The translations under genes were made by a program, and so were the position numbers. The notes under the pieces were generated by a model. It was not told where the DNA came from, ran no database searches, and saw nothing but the letters and a program-made list of their open reading frames with translations. Positions 16,550 to 26,354 of a stretch of 38,091 bases of DNA are shown in pieces. The stretch spans positions 1-38,091 of the forward strand of contig JAMLID010000005.1 of NCBI GenBank assembly GCA_023954355.1, given 5' to 3'. How positions within the stretch are numbered: the first letter of the stretch is position 1; each line of letters opens with the position of its first letter. This DNA comes from Oligoflexia bacterium. GTDB taxonomy: Bacteria > Bdellovibrionota > UBA1018 > CAIPTA01.

Positions 16550-17383
16550 TTAATCCAGATCTAAAAGAGAAGTACCGCTGATCACGGCTCGGCCCATGCA
16601 TCGATCTTGCATATTCTTCAACGCCATCTTGGAGCCGCGGAGAGAAAACTGAAACTCTCCAAGTGGAGTAGTCTCCGAGCTTCCACCCACAGCAAAGAGC
16701 TTCACGTTCGCCGTATTCCCATTCTGCAAGGCCGCGAGTTGAGCTTCCGTAAGAAAATCCAAGCTGGTAATTAATCCACCCGATTGCAATTCCAGTTCAG
16801 CGAATTCATGGCTAGTGTTGTGGGCATCCATCAGGATCTTCAGCGTTGCACCCTCACTGACGGAATAAGCAGCTGCTCGCCAGAGAACTTCATTCACTTT
16901 TAGGCTAAAGCTGGAATCGGCTAGAGGGGCGCGACACTGCGAAAAGAGCGACGCTTCCTTTTGCTTATTGATCACTCCAGCTGTAACCACTAGCACTCCG
17001 TTGGGATCCACGGTCTGGGTCACTTTCCAGGCTGCTCCACCCGAGGAATCTCTCTTGGTGAAGTAAAAGCGAGTAATTCCGTCACAATCGTAGAAGTTGA
17101 AACTTCCGTTCTGCAATAGGTCTATAGTCACGGTGCAGACATGGGTGACAATCCGGCAGCTATAGCCGAAGCAGGAAAGGCGATAAGTGGCGCCGGTTAA
17201 CCAGGGCTGCCAACCTTCAATAAAAGTGGCGGTAAGGCCTTGGTTCTCTGCGCGCATTTCTAGGCTGGCACGGCGGTTGTTTCCCATGGTAGCGCTATAG
17301 TATCCGTCGTAGGGAGTGTAATCCGCTGCCTGAGAAAAACTCGGAGCGAGGCAAAGGGTCAAAGCTAGTAGTAGAGTTCGCAT
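16550..17383 (-). CDS. Exported protein of unknown function, GC-rich insert
   Basis: The protein has 277 residues with a clear signal peptide (MRTLLLALTLCLAPSFSQA, cleavage about 19-20). The mature protein has at least six Cys (LSCFGYSC, THVC, FYDCDG, SQCR, DRCMG), so disulfides are likely. Two parts can be sensed: a beta-rich first half up to about 145 and a second half from LFSQCRAPLADSS to the FSLRGSKMALKNMQDRC end. I do not recognise the family. Base use is unlike the neighbours: two 60-base rows I counted by hand (from 16681 and 17101) gave 33 and 31 G+C, against 19 in a row of the nearby lipoprotein gene (from 15181). It has its own good terminator and GGAGG before the start. Confidence 0.7.
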   Translation of the reverse strand: MRTLLLALTLCLAPSFSQAADYTPYDGYYSATMGNNRRASLEMRAENQGLTATFIEGWQPWLTGATYRLSCFGYSCRIVTHVCTVTIDLLQNGSFNFYDCDGITRFYFTKRDSSGGAAWKVTQTVDPNGVLVVTAGVINKQKEASLFSQCRAPLADSSFSLKVNEVLWRAAAYSVSEGATLKILMDAHNTSHEFAELELQSGGLITSLDFLTEAQLAALQNGNTANVKLFAVGGSSETTPLGEFQFSLRGSKMALKNMQDRCMGRAVISGTSLLDLD

Positions 17384-17684
17384 AATTCCTCCTTGGGGTT
17401 TGCATTGATCACATCACAACTAAGGGTATAGGTCTTTTACGATGGTGTCAGATCCTTTTTGAAACCAAGCTGCATTAAATTTCCTATATATTGGTGCTCC
17501 ATGGACGCTTACCAAGCTAAAAGAAAAAATTTTATTGATGGCTTATTGCACCCGAAGTCGTCCCGCCGTCTAGGTGTTTCTCTTTAGGGGTTGACGGAGG
17601 GTTTATGGCTCACTTCACTCGCAACCGAGGGTACTTTTTAAACTACCGCTTTGTATCACCGCTTAAAACTGTTTTTAGGGAAGT

Positions 17685-17759
17685 TGGTTCGGGCACACAG
17701 GATCGAACTGTGGACCCCTACCATGTCAAGGTAGTGCTCTGCCGCTGAGCTATGCCCGA
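17685..17759 (-). tRNA. tRNA-Val (GAC), CCA encoded
   Basis: On the minus strand all arms form: acceptor TCGGGCA / TGCCCGA, D-arm GCTC / GAGC, anticodon stem CTACC / GGTAG with loop TTGACAT giving anticodon GAC, T-arm CACAG / CTGTG with loop TTCGATC, then discriminator A and an encoded CCA. The gene is intact. It reads Val GUC/GUU codons. A damaged partial copy lies 1.3 kb away at 16323. Confidence 0.95.
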
Positions 17760-17829
17760 ATCGCTAAGATGTGCCTCTCACAGCTACTAATTGGAAAGCA
17801 CACCCAACAGAGCTATCAGAATTTGAGAC

Positions 17830-17867
17830 AAAAAAAAACGGGAAAGATCTTGTTGAGATCTCTCCCG
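17830..17867 (-). terminator. Strong terminator downstream of the porin gene
   Basis: Read on the minus strand, CGGGAGAGATCT / AGATCTTTCCCG pairs over 12 positions with one mismatch around a 5-base loop (stem 17839-17867). Nine T follow (A-run 17830-17838). Two further hairpins precede it closer to the stop codon: TTAAGAAG / CTTCTTAA (17898-17920) and CGCCCT / AGGGCG (17874-17895). Confidence 0.9.
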
Positions 17868-17924
17868 CTAATACGCCCTCGTATTGGCAAGGGCGCGTTA
17901 AGAAGTTAAGTGCTTCTTAAGAAA

Positions 17925-19208
17925 TTAGAACATCACGCCTGTAGTAAAGTGGAAGGCTGTTGTTTTCATTTCTTGACCACCGTTTGGTGATTGGTAAGCT
18001 AGACCGTCGGTAGCTGCTCCAGTAACTTGTAGCTTCTCTTTTTCTTTCATGAAGAAACCTTTGAAACCCAAGTGGAAGTTATCAGCCAAAGCATAACCAG
18101 CAGAGAATACGTGACCTTTGTTATCAGCCAAGAAATCGCTATTGGTGTATGTATTGATTACAGAAGCAATACCTTTAGATTGGTAGGTATAGCCAACTGT
18201 GAAGTCATGAGCTTTCTCTAAAGAGCCATATACTAGGCTTCCAGAGAACATTGACTTGCTAACTTCTGGCTCTCTTACAGTTGCAGCACCGTAACCAGCT
18301 ACAGAGTTTGTGTTCAAGATTGATTTCTTGTTCATCACGTACTCAAGAGATAACTTCAAGTTATAAGGAAGTGACCACTTGTTGTAGAAGTGCCACTGTC
18401 TTGGGTTATGCACTCTATATGCATAAGCTGTGATATCAGCAGCTGGTGTTGTACCTGTGTTTAAGTTTTCGATAGTTGTTGTTAAACCACCACGAGAACG
18501 GTTTGTATTTGAGTCATCAGTCCAAACATAATAACCAACAGCAAAGAAAGTCTCGATTTCATCGGTGAACTTCCAAGTCATATGTGGTTGGAACGCCATT
18601 AAAGTGTTCATATGGCTAGAGCTGGTTGCTGTAGCTTTCAAGTTTTCGTTAGTAGAATAGGTAGAAGCACCGTTTGCACCACCAGATTTAGCACCTGTGA
18701 TGTACTGCGCTGCGTTCAAACCGAACATACCCATTTTCCACTGCCAACCGAATCCGTCCCAGCGAGCATCTTTGTCGAATAAACCTTGGCCAACTGAATC
18801 ATAAGCCAATGCGTTCATTTGACGACCAACTGTTACGTTAAAGTTAATATCACCAAAATCTCTTAAATAGCGAAACCAAGCTTGCTCTAATGCAATAGTA
18901 GCATCTCCACCAGCTGTGAATGTTGTATAAGAAGAAGTTGCAGAACCTGTTGTTCTGATTCCAGCTCCCCACTCTACGTTTTCCCATCCACCATTAGCAC
19001 CGATACCAGCGGTATACTGATGTTGTTTCGTGGTGATTTCGTTTGTCGCTTTTTGTCCTGCTGTACCTGCCGCAGCGGTAGACGACATCGCCTCGTTATT
19101 TTTAATAATTCTATATCTCCAGCCCGCATGACCAGACCATTTCATATCACCTGCAAATGCAGTCGTTGCAAATAAACTCGCAACTGCCAATACTGTTAGT
19201 TTTTTCAT
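17925..19208 (-). CDS. Outer membrane porin-like beta-barrel
   Basis: The protein has 427 residues from the ATG at 19208; a GTG just before it is less likely given AGGAG at eight bases. The signal peptide MKKLTVLAVASLFATTAFAG is cleaved after AFA. The mature part opens with DMKWSGHAGWRYRIIKNN and continues as alternating amphipathic strands rich in Tyr, Thr, Gly and Asn. It ends in FHFTTGVMF with a terminal Phe, the recognition signal of the BAM complex. The pattern GRQMNALAYDSVGQGLFDKD is typical of barrel loops seen in major outer membrane proteins of this group. Three hairpins at the 3' end suggest a stable, abundant mRNA. Confidence 0.85.
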   Translation of the reverse strand: MKKLTVLAVASLFATTAFAGDMKWSGHAGWRYRIIKNNEAMSSTAAAGTAGQKATNEITTKQHQYTAGIGANGGWENVEWGAGIRTTGSATSSYTTFTAGGDATIALEQAWFRYLRDFGDINFNVTVGRQMNALAYDSVGQGLFDKDARWDGFGWQWKMGMFGLNAAQYITGAKSGGANGASTYSTNENLKATATSSSHMNTLMAFQPHMTWKFTDEIETFFAVGYYVWTDDSNTNRSRGGLTTTIENLNTGTTPAADITAYAYRVHNPRQWHFYNKWSLPYNLKLSLEYVMNKKSILNTNSVAGYGAATVREPEVSKSMFSGSLVYGSLEKAHDFTVGYTYQSKGIASVINTYTNSDFLADNKGHVFSAGYALADNFHLGFKGFFMKEKEKLQVTGAATDGLAYQSPNGGQEMKTTAFHFTTGVMF

Positions 19209-19591
19209 CACTTAACTCCTATTTTAAATCTGCTCCACTTTACTGTAGAGCTCTGCAAACGTACTACGTTGAACTTCTCAACTTCGAAAGCCATTCAACC
19301 ACTGCCTGTTTCACTCTCGACTATTGCTAGCCCTCACCAAAACAAACCGCGATCTATTTTGAGCCTACGAAGATGCTGAAAAAAATTTTTCAGCATTTTC
19401 AGCAAGCTCTAAACATTTCATAACTTTCATTAACAGATTTAAGCAGGTAGACGATTGTGTCAATACCAACTAAAAGAATTTTATCAATTTTCCAAACGCT
19501 AAGCGCAATATATACACGGTTAAAGGTATGCACTCGTGCGTTGCACGAAAGAAATGAGGCAGAATCGAGAAAGTTTTCTTACAATATAAAG
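19209..19591. other. Divergent regulatory gap between porin and ftsK
   Basis: About 380 bases without a gene I can support. If ftsK starts at the GTG at 19457 the gap is shorter, but the ATG at 19592 is preferred. Apart from the TGCTGAAA repeat group near 19373 I see no clear promoter or RNA gene. Confidence 0.5.
19373..19404. promoter_or_regulatory. Palindrome and repeated TTTCAGCA half-sites
   Basis: A near-perfect palindrome ATGCTGAAAAA / TTTTTCAGCAT (19373-19383 and 19386-19396) is followed at once by a third TTTCAGCA (19397-19404). The three half-sites, two of them nine bases apart start to start, look like an operator for a regulator controlling the porin and/or ftsK. A hairpin in RNA is the alternative. 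Confidence 0.4.
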
Positions 19592-22111
19592 ATGCCGACA
19601 AAAAAAAATTCGCTAAACACCCACTCCCTTGCGCTCGACCTCATGGGTTTTCTTTTCTTTCTATTCACTGTGGTCGTTCTACTATCGCTATTAACTTATA
19701 CCGCATCTGATCCATCCTACTTTACAGCTACAGGATCTAGCACGATCCAAAATAAAGCGGGGATAATCGGTAGTCATCTAGCGTCTCTATTGTTTCAGAC
19801 ACTAGGGTTAGGCTCTTTTTTATTTTCTCTGCTACTACTATTCTCTTCGGTAGCTTGCTTTCGTAGAATTTCAAAACAAGCTTGGTTCATCAATATCCCC
19901 AGTTTATTTCTATTTCTTATTTCGGCCACTGCTTGCTTCAGCCTACTAAAGCCTTTTTTTCTTTGGGGTGGCAGCCGAATTCCCTCTGGAGGAATGCTAG
20001 GGAATCTTTCTGGCGGCTTTTTCCGCTCATACCTAAATACGCCTGGAGCAGTAATTCTTTGTTTAAGCTTCTTGCTACTGTCTTTTAGTCTCTCTTCAAA
20101 AATCAGCTTGAGAACAATTTTTCTATTCTCTTGGTTAGGCATCTCGAAGCTTGGCCTTATGATAGCAGGGCTTACGATCTACATTTTTTTGGCTGTATGG
20201 GATTTTCTTTCTCGCTCTTATGAGTCAGCACTACCTATTCTCAAAAATAGACTTAATGAAGCAAACCGTATTTTCTTACAGACACTAAAAAACGCAATAC
20301 ATGCAATTGCAGAAACCTTTTCGAGAAAACCTATTCTTATTGAACCTGAGATAAAGCAGGCACCAATTATTGAAACCACAAATAGCACTGCCGGCAGTAC
20401 TTCGATGCACAACGAACTCGACTCATCAGAGATTGAAGATGAAGAATCTAATGAAAATAGATCTCCATCAAACGACCCAGAAATTATTTATGACTCCAAT
20501 CATGAAAACTTCTTCGATGCTCCAGAAGAAATGCAAGTGTCACACGGACAAAAAAGTTTTGCAGGTGCAGGGATTTTAGGCTTTGTAAAAAAAGCGAGCA
20601 AAGACCATGAGAGAACCATAAAGAATGCTCTTGGTAAAAAAGTGAACTATCAGATTCCTTCCATGAGCTTATTACACACACCAATCAATGAAGAGTCTAA
20701 AATCGATAAAGATGAACTCGTAAAACAATCAAAATTAGTTGAAGAAAAGCTTGCAGACTTTAATGTTAAAGGCGCTGTCTCTGCTGTAAAGCCAGGCCCT
20801 GTTGTGACCATGTTTGAATTTAAGCCCGCTGCCGGAGTAAAAGTAAATGCTATTTCGAATCTTTCGGATGACCTAGCACTGGCCTTATCAGCAAAAAGCA
20901 TTCGTATTGTGGCCCCTATCCCAGGTAGAGATGTCGTGGGCATCGAAGTTCCAAATCGCAACCGTCAATCGGTTCTACTCAAAGAGATTTTAGTGGCTGA
21001 AACTTTTCAATCTAAAAATCACTCTATTCCGATCGCAATCGGAAAAGATATTTTGGGATCGCCCGTAGTTGCCGATCTAAAAAAAATGCCTCACTTATTA
21101 GTTGCGGGAACCACTGGATCTGGGAAATCTGTTTTTATTAATACACTCATCTGCTCTATTCTTTATAAATTTAATCCCGAAGAGCTAAAGTTAATTCTTG
21201 TAGACCCAAAACAGCTAGAGTTAGCACCTTACAACCATATTCCACACTTACTACTCCCAGTTGTAACAGAGCCAAAAAAAGCAAGCCTTGCTCTTCAATG
21301 GTCTGTTGTTGAAATGGAAAGAAGATATAGAGTAATTGCGGCTTCAGGCACTAGAGATCAAGAGGGCTATAATAAAAAACTTCAACAGCTTGGAGAAGAG
21401 AAAATGAACGCTCTTCTAGATAAAAATAAACTTGATAGTAACGACAATTTAACAGCCGAGCCTATGCCAAAACTAGTGATCATCATCGACGAATTAGCAG
21501 ATCTTATGATGACAGCCAAAAGTGATGTAGAAAATAACATCTGCCGCCTAGCTCAAAAGGCAAGAGCTGCTGGGATTCATTTGGTTCTCGCTACACAGAG
21601 ACCTTCAACTGATGTGATCACTGGCTTAATTAAAGCAAATCTGCCTTCTAGAATTTGTTTTAAGGTTAGCTCTAAAGTAGATTCACGTGTGATGTTCGAT
21701 GCCATGGGTGCAGAGCGCTTAATCGGTATGGGCGATATGCTTTTTATGCCGCCAGGCGATTCTACTTTAGTACGAATGCATGGGGCCTATATTTCTGTAG
21801 AAGAAGTAGATCAAATTACCTCTGCCTGGAAAGCTCAAGGCCAACCTACTTATCGCGAAGACATTTTAATTGATCCAGAAGAAGAATCGATGATCCGTGG
21901 ATTTGACGAAAAAGAAGCAAATGACCCTCTCTACCAACAAGCTTTGGATGTCGCATATACCTCTGGAGCCATTAGTGCTTCTTACCTGCAGAGAAGACTA
22001 AGAATTGGCTACAATAAAGCCGCTCGTTTTGTAGAAATGATGGAAGCACAAGGCATTGTTGGCCCCGCCGATGGATCGAAGCCACGTCCAATACTCGGGC
22101 CTAGACCTTAA
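19592..22111 (+). CDS. ftsK: DNA translocase FtsK/SpoIIIE
   Basis: It pumps chromosomal DNA through the division septum and helps dimer resolution. The preferred ATG at 19592 gives 839 residues; a GTG at 19457 would add 45 atypical residues. The N-terminal membrane region (about 16-205) has four or five hydrophobic segments. A variable acidic linker (about 230-310) follows. The motor has Walker A GTTGSGKS (506-513) and Walker B LVIIIDE (628-634, Asp633), with the LVDPKQLELAPYNHIPHLL and QRPSTDVITGLIKANLPSR motifs. The C-terminal winged-helix gamma domain includes RLRIGYNKAARFVEMMEAQG. All motor elements are intact, and the linker is short compared with E. coli FtsK. Confidence 0.97.
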   Translation: MPTKKNSLNTHSLALDLMGFLFFLFTVVVLLSLLTYTASDPSYFTATGSSTIQNKAGIIGSHLASLLFQTLGLGSFLFSLLLLFSSVACFRRISKQAWFINIPSLFLFLISATACFSLLKPFFLWGGSRIPSGGMLGNLSGGFFRSYLNTPGAVILCLSFLLLSFSLSSKISLRTIFLFSWLGISKLGLMIAGLTIYIFLAVWDFLSRSYESALPILKNRLNEANRIFLQTLKNAIHAIAETFSRKPILIEPEIKQAPIIETTNSTAGSTSMHNELDSSEIEDEESNENRSPSNDPEIIYDSNHENFFDAPEEMQVSHGQKSFAGAGILGFVKKASKDHERTIKNALGKKVNYQIPSMSLLHTPINEESKIDKDELVKQSKLVEEKLADFNVKGAVSAVKPGPVVTMFEFKPAAGVKVNAISNLSDDLALALSAKSIRIVAPIPGRDVVGIEVPNRNRQSVLLKEILVAETFQSKNHSIPIAIGKDILGSPVVADLKKMPHLLVAGTTGSGKSVFINTLICSILYKFNPEELKLILVDPKQLELAPYNHIPHLLLPVVTEPKKASLALQWSVVEMERRYRVIAASGTRDQEGYNKKLQQLGEEKMNALLDKNKLDSNDNLTAEPMPKLVIIIDELADLMMTAKSDVENNICRLAQKARAAGIHLVLATQRPSTDVITGLIKANLPSRICFKVSSKVDSRVMFDAMGAERLIGMGDMLFMPPGDSTLVRMHGAYISVEEVDQITSAWKAQGQPTYREDILIDPEEESMIRGFDEKEANDPLYQQALDVAYTSGAISASYLQRRLRIGYNKAARFVEMMEAQGIVGPADGSKPRPILGPRP

Positions 22112-22161
22112 TTTATTAAATTTATTTGTCTTTTTCAGGTCTTTTGCTTGCCTATTATTTA

Positions 22162-22190
22162 TTGACTTTTTTACCTCAGCAAAATACATT
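22162..22190 (+). promoter_or_regulatory. Sigma70-type promoter for the gene at 22225
   Basis: TTGACT (22162-22167), a 17-base spacer and TACATT (22185-22190), ending 34 bases before the start codon. The match is 5/6 and 4/6 to the consensus with the ideal spacing. Confidence 0.55.
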
Positions 22191-22224
22191 GCACTGCATT
22201 AAATATTAAGCTATTAGGATTGAA

Positions 22225-22710
22225 ATGAAACTTTTACCTCTTACTCTAATAATAACCTTATTTGCTATTACTAGCATTGCCACAAACGCCAATGCCGGCA
22301 CCAATATTTCTCTAGAATGCAAAAATCGCGGATCCACTATAAGAGTGGCTGGGGATATACCCGGAGAGTTTTATCCTGAATACAACTTGAGTGTAAAATT
22401 TAGAGAGAATAATAGACCTCAAGAAATCAAACATTATGCTGAAATATGGACAGAAACCTTAAAGCGGAATGCTCGCATTAGCATCAATGAAGACTTAGAT
22501 AATGGTGTTCTTTCTTTTGTTTCTGAAGAACTTGATGACGAAAACCTAGCTGCAACTCAAGTCAAACTATACGCACTTCCTAAAAGTGTTCGTCCCATTC
22601 GTCAACAGAAGAACGAAAAACGATATCGATTCGAAGCCCAGATATCGATTAAAAATGGCGATAATTACCTTAACGACAAAATGGTTTGTTTAACAAAACA
22701 AGACCTATAG
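22225..22710 (+). CDS. Small exported protein of unknown function
   Basis: The protein has 161 residues with a signal peptide (about 1-24, ending NANA). The mature part is charged and beta-prone, with two Cys only (ECKN near the start and MVCL near the end), which may pair. Notable stretches are GDIPGEFYPEYNLSVKFREN and YRFEAQISIKNGDNYLND. I do not recognise the family. AGGA lies shortly before the ATG, and a good promoter is placed at 22162-22190. It is transcribed toward the RDD gene and ends 31 bases from it. Confidence 0.65.
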   Translation: MKLLPLTLIITLFAITSIATNANAGTNISLECKNRGSTIRVAGDIPGEFYPEYNLSVKFRENNRPQEIKHYAEIWTETLKRNARISINEDLDNGVLSFVSEELDDENLAATQVKLYALPKSVRPIRQQKNEKRYRFEAQISIKNGDNYLNDKMVCLTKQDL

Positions 22711-22741
22711 AACTAGTTTTCACTCAAAGTACTCTTGAATA

Positions 22742-23425
22742 CTAAATACGAGTCACGAAGGTTTCACTAATACGGTCATGAAAATACTGACCATCTCTTC
22801 GACTTAATCCCATGAAAAATGGAATGCCAAATGCCATATAAGAAAACAGGCACATACTAAAGCGGCTCAAGAGTGCTGAAAGATTCGCCTCATCCCCCTT
22901 TGCGTCACAAACTCTTAATCCGAAAAGTCCAAGACCAAATGTTCTACCAAAAAAATAAGGCATCCCAATAAAATATAGCATTATCAAAGAAGTGAAAGAT
23001 CCAATGACTATTTGTTGATAGCCATACTGCATTGCTTCACTCCAAAACAATTGATTGTCCATGCTTAACTCGACGCTCCCATTTAAGTGCAGCGCCATAA
23101 ACCCCATCATGATTCCTTTTGCTAAAAACGTACTAAACCCATATACGATAGATACGTCTACTATATGAGCAAGGCCTCTCTTATGACCAATCCCAGAGGT
23201 ATTCAGACTCATTTTATGACTCGACGAAACCACTGTCAGTTCATGGCTTTTAGACTCGTTAGGTGTAGCAATTTGTTCTAAATTCGATAAAACAGGAACA
23301 GGCATTCTTGGCAGTTCTCCTCTATAGATTCTTATCGGCTTCTCATGAAATGATCTTAAAAATTCTCGTGTTTTATCCATTGCCAAGGCAAAAGGCCTCA
23401 TGCTAAGACCATTTCCAATACACAC
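22742..23425 (-). CDS. RDD family membrane protein
   Basis: The protein has 227 residues. After a soluble N-terminal part of about 85 residues comes an RDD domain, with RGLAHIVDVSIVYGF (Arg and Asp of the name), GRTFGLGLFGLRVCDAKGDE and the closing DGQYFHDRISETFV. Three or four hydrophobic segments (about 90-112, 135-155, 158-175 and 190-208) fit the family, whose role is unclear; transport has been suggested for some members. The start is taken as the GTG at 23425, with AGAGG five bases ahead; an internal ATG at 23401 is the alternative. It is divergent from rpsB. Confidence 0.75.
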   Translation of the reverse strand: MCIGNGLSMRPFALAMDKTREFLRSFHEKPIRIYRGELPRMPVPVLSNLEQIATPNESKSHELTVVSSSHKMSLNTSGIGHKRGLAHIVDVSIVYGFSTFLAKGIMMGFMALHLNGSVELSMDNQLFWSEAMQYGYQQIVIGSFTSLIMLYFIGMPYFFGRTFGLGLFGLRVCDAKGDEANLSALLSRFSMCLFSYMAFGIPFFMGLSRRDGQYFHDRISETFVTRI

Positions 23426-23434
23426 ACTCTCCTC

Positions 23435-23458
23435 TTTTTTCCGCCCCCGCGGAAAAAA
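23435..23458. promoter_or_regulatory. Hairpin between RDD gene and rpsB
   Basis: A perfect 10-bp inverted repeat TTTTTTCCGC (23435-23444) / GCGGAAAAAA (23449-23458) with a four-C loop. It lies 73 bases before rpsB and 10 bases from the RDD start. It could be part of an operator or a terminator for readthrough; a further weak hairpin, GTGG / CCAC, lies nearer rpsB. An S2-binding leader is possible, but I cannot recognise one. Confidence 0.4.
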
Positions 23459-23530
23459 TTGTTTAAGTGCTTGAAATTATTTGAGTTCAGAGAGTGGAGG
23501 CTTAACTTAAACCACTGAAAGGGGATTATA

Positions 23531-24373
23531 ATGCCTAACGTCGTCATGAAAGACCTGCTCGAAGCAGGCGTTCACTTCGGTCACCAAACAAAAAGATGGA
23601 ACCCAAAAATGAAGCCTTATGTTTATGGGGCACGAAACGGGATCTATATTATAGACCTACAAAAAACCTTAAATTTAGCTCGCGACGGTGTCGACTTTGC
23701 TAAAAAAGTTGCTTCTGAAGGGAAAAAAATTCTTTTCGTAGGAACAAAAAAGCAATCTCGCGATATCGTAAGTAGCGAAGCTAAAAGAGCTGGCCAGTTC
23801 TGTGTAACCCACAGATGGTTAGGTGGAACACTCACAAATTACACCACCATTAAAGCTTCTATTGATCAGTTAAAAAAATACAATGCGATGGAAGAAGCTG
23901 GTGAACTTCAACAACTCAACAAAAAACACTTAGCTAGAATCACCAAACACAGAGAGAAATTAGAAAAAAATCTAGGTGGTATCACAGAAATGAGAAAGCT
24001 TCCTGGTGCGCTTTTCATTATTGATCCTTCTAAAGAAAAAACAGCTGTTCTAGAAGCAAATCGCCTAGGGATTCCTGTGATTGCTATCGTTGATACCAAC
24101 TGTGATCCAGAAGGCATTGATTATGTTATCCCTGGAAACGACGATGCGATTAAATCTATCCGCTTATTCTGCGGATTAATGGCAGAAGCTTGTATTGAGG
24201 GTAACGATAAATACCAAGAAAGACTTCGTGCAAATGAAATTCAAGAAGAAAAAGTAGAAGAAAATGTTGCTCCAGTTTCTCGATTCGAAGGTCACGTTGA
24301 CTTAATTACTCCAGATGAAGCTGAACTTGCTATGCAACAAGATGCCTCTACTGAAGGTGAAGAAACTAAGTAA
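23531..24373 (+). CDS. rpsB: 30S ribosomal protein S2
   Basis: It is part of the small ribosomal subunit. The protein has 280 residues, longer than the 241 of E. coli because of an acidic C-terminal tail (from about 235, [14 protein letters not shown] and EGEETK). The family signatures are clear: [20 protein letters not shown] near the N-terminus, [30 protein letters not shown], and [20 protein letters not shown] leading to [26 protein letters not shown] precedes the ATG. It starts the conserved cluster rpsB-tsf-pyrH-frr-uppS-cdsA-rseP. Confidence 0.98.
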   Translation: MPNVVMKDLLEAGVHFGHQTKRWNPKMKPYVYGARNGIYIIDLQKTLNLARDGVDFAKKVASEGKKILFVGTKKQSRDIVSSEAKRAGQFCVTHRWLGGTLTNYTTIKASIDQLKKYNAMEEAGELQQLNKKHLARITKHREKLEKNLGGITEMRKLPGALFIIDPSKEKTAVLEANRLGIPVIAIVDTNCDPEGIDYVIPGNDDAIKSIRLFCGLMAEACIEGNDKYQERLRANEIQEEKVEENVAPVSRFEGHVDLITPDEAELAMQQDASTEGEETK

Positions 24374-24400
24374 TTTTTAAATTTTAAGAAAGGATTAGTC

Positions 24401-25776
<1,376 letters not shown>

Positions 25777-25787
25777 GGAGACGGCCA

Positions 25788-26342
25788 TTGAAGGACATAA
25801 TTGAAAAATTCGAACAAGCAAATACTCAAGCACTAAAAGCTCTTAAAGAACATCTATCAAAAGTACGTACAGGTAGAGCGAATGTGATCTTACTTGATGG
25901 CATCATGGTAGACTATTACGGAACACCGACTCCGATTAAACAAGTAGCTAATTTATCTACACCAGACGCAAGAACCATCCAAGTACAAGCGTGGGAGACT
26001 TCATTGCTACCTGCAATTGAAAAAGCGATTATCGGATCTAATATAGGTCTTACTCCTATGAATGACGGAAAATTAATCCGAGTTCCTGTGCCACCGCTTA
26101 CAGAAGAAAGAAGAAAAGACTTAGTTAAACAATGTAAAAAAATGGCAGAAGAAACCAAAGTATCTGTTCGAAACAATCGAAGAGATGCAAATGATGCCCT
26201 AAAAAAACTAGAAAAAGATGGTGGACTTTCTGAAGATGAATCTAAACGCGTACAAGATGACATACAGAAGCGCACCGACTTATCAGTAACTGAAGTTGAT
26301 AAGATTCTCGCTGAAAAAGAAAAAGAAATTCTTACTATTTGA
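25788..26342 (+). CDS. frr: Ribosome recycling factor
   Basis: It splits post-termination ribosomes together with EF-G. The protein has 184 residues, usual length. The order of motifs is typical: LKEHLSKVRTGRANVILLDG, VDYYGTPTPIKQVANLSTPDARTI, then PLTEERRKDLVKQCKKMAEE and VRNNRRDANDALKKLEKDG. The start is a TTG at 25788, set by AAGGAG about seven bases before and by the lack of any ATG at a fitting place. The Shine-Dalgarno overlaps the pyrH stop codon. Confidence 0.96.
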   Translation: MKDIIEKFEQANTQALKALKEHLSKVRTGRANVILLDGIMVDYYGTPTPIKQVANLSTPDARTIQVQAWETSLLPAIEKAIIGSNIGLTPMNDGKLIRVPVPPLTEERRKDLVKQCKKMAEETKVSVRNNRRDANDALKKLEKDGGLSEDESKRVQDDIQKRTDLSVTEVDKILAEKEKEILTI

Positions 26343-26354
26343 TAACAGAGGCCT

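Larger units (their letters stand above)
16323..17684. mobile_element. Remnant of a tRNA-Val integrated element
   Basis: The intact tRNA-Val and the damaged 3' copy at 16323-16358 bracket about 1.3 kb. Only one clear gene lies inside (16550-17383), and it has a distinct composition. No integrase, transposase or excisionase is visible, so this is a stripped remnant or a mini-island. The stretch 16359-16499 holds no gene I can support; its GGGGCTAGAAGGCAAGCGCG (minus strand) loosely resembles tRNA body sequence. The 300 bases at 17384-17684 hold only a 28-codon reading frame at 17501-17587 and nothing else I can name. Element ends are inferred from the repeat alone. Confidence 0.5.

Noticed and set aside
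17501..17587. 28-codon reading frame in the gap between the insert gene and tRNA-Val
   Set aside because: Too short, no Shine-Dalgarno sequence and no recognisable product.
19457..19591. GTG-started 45-residue extension of FtsK
   Set aside because: The extra residues are unlike FtsK N-termini and have no good ribosome binding site, so the ATG at 19592 was preferred.
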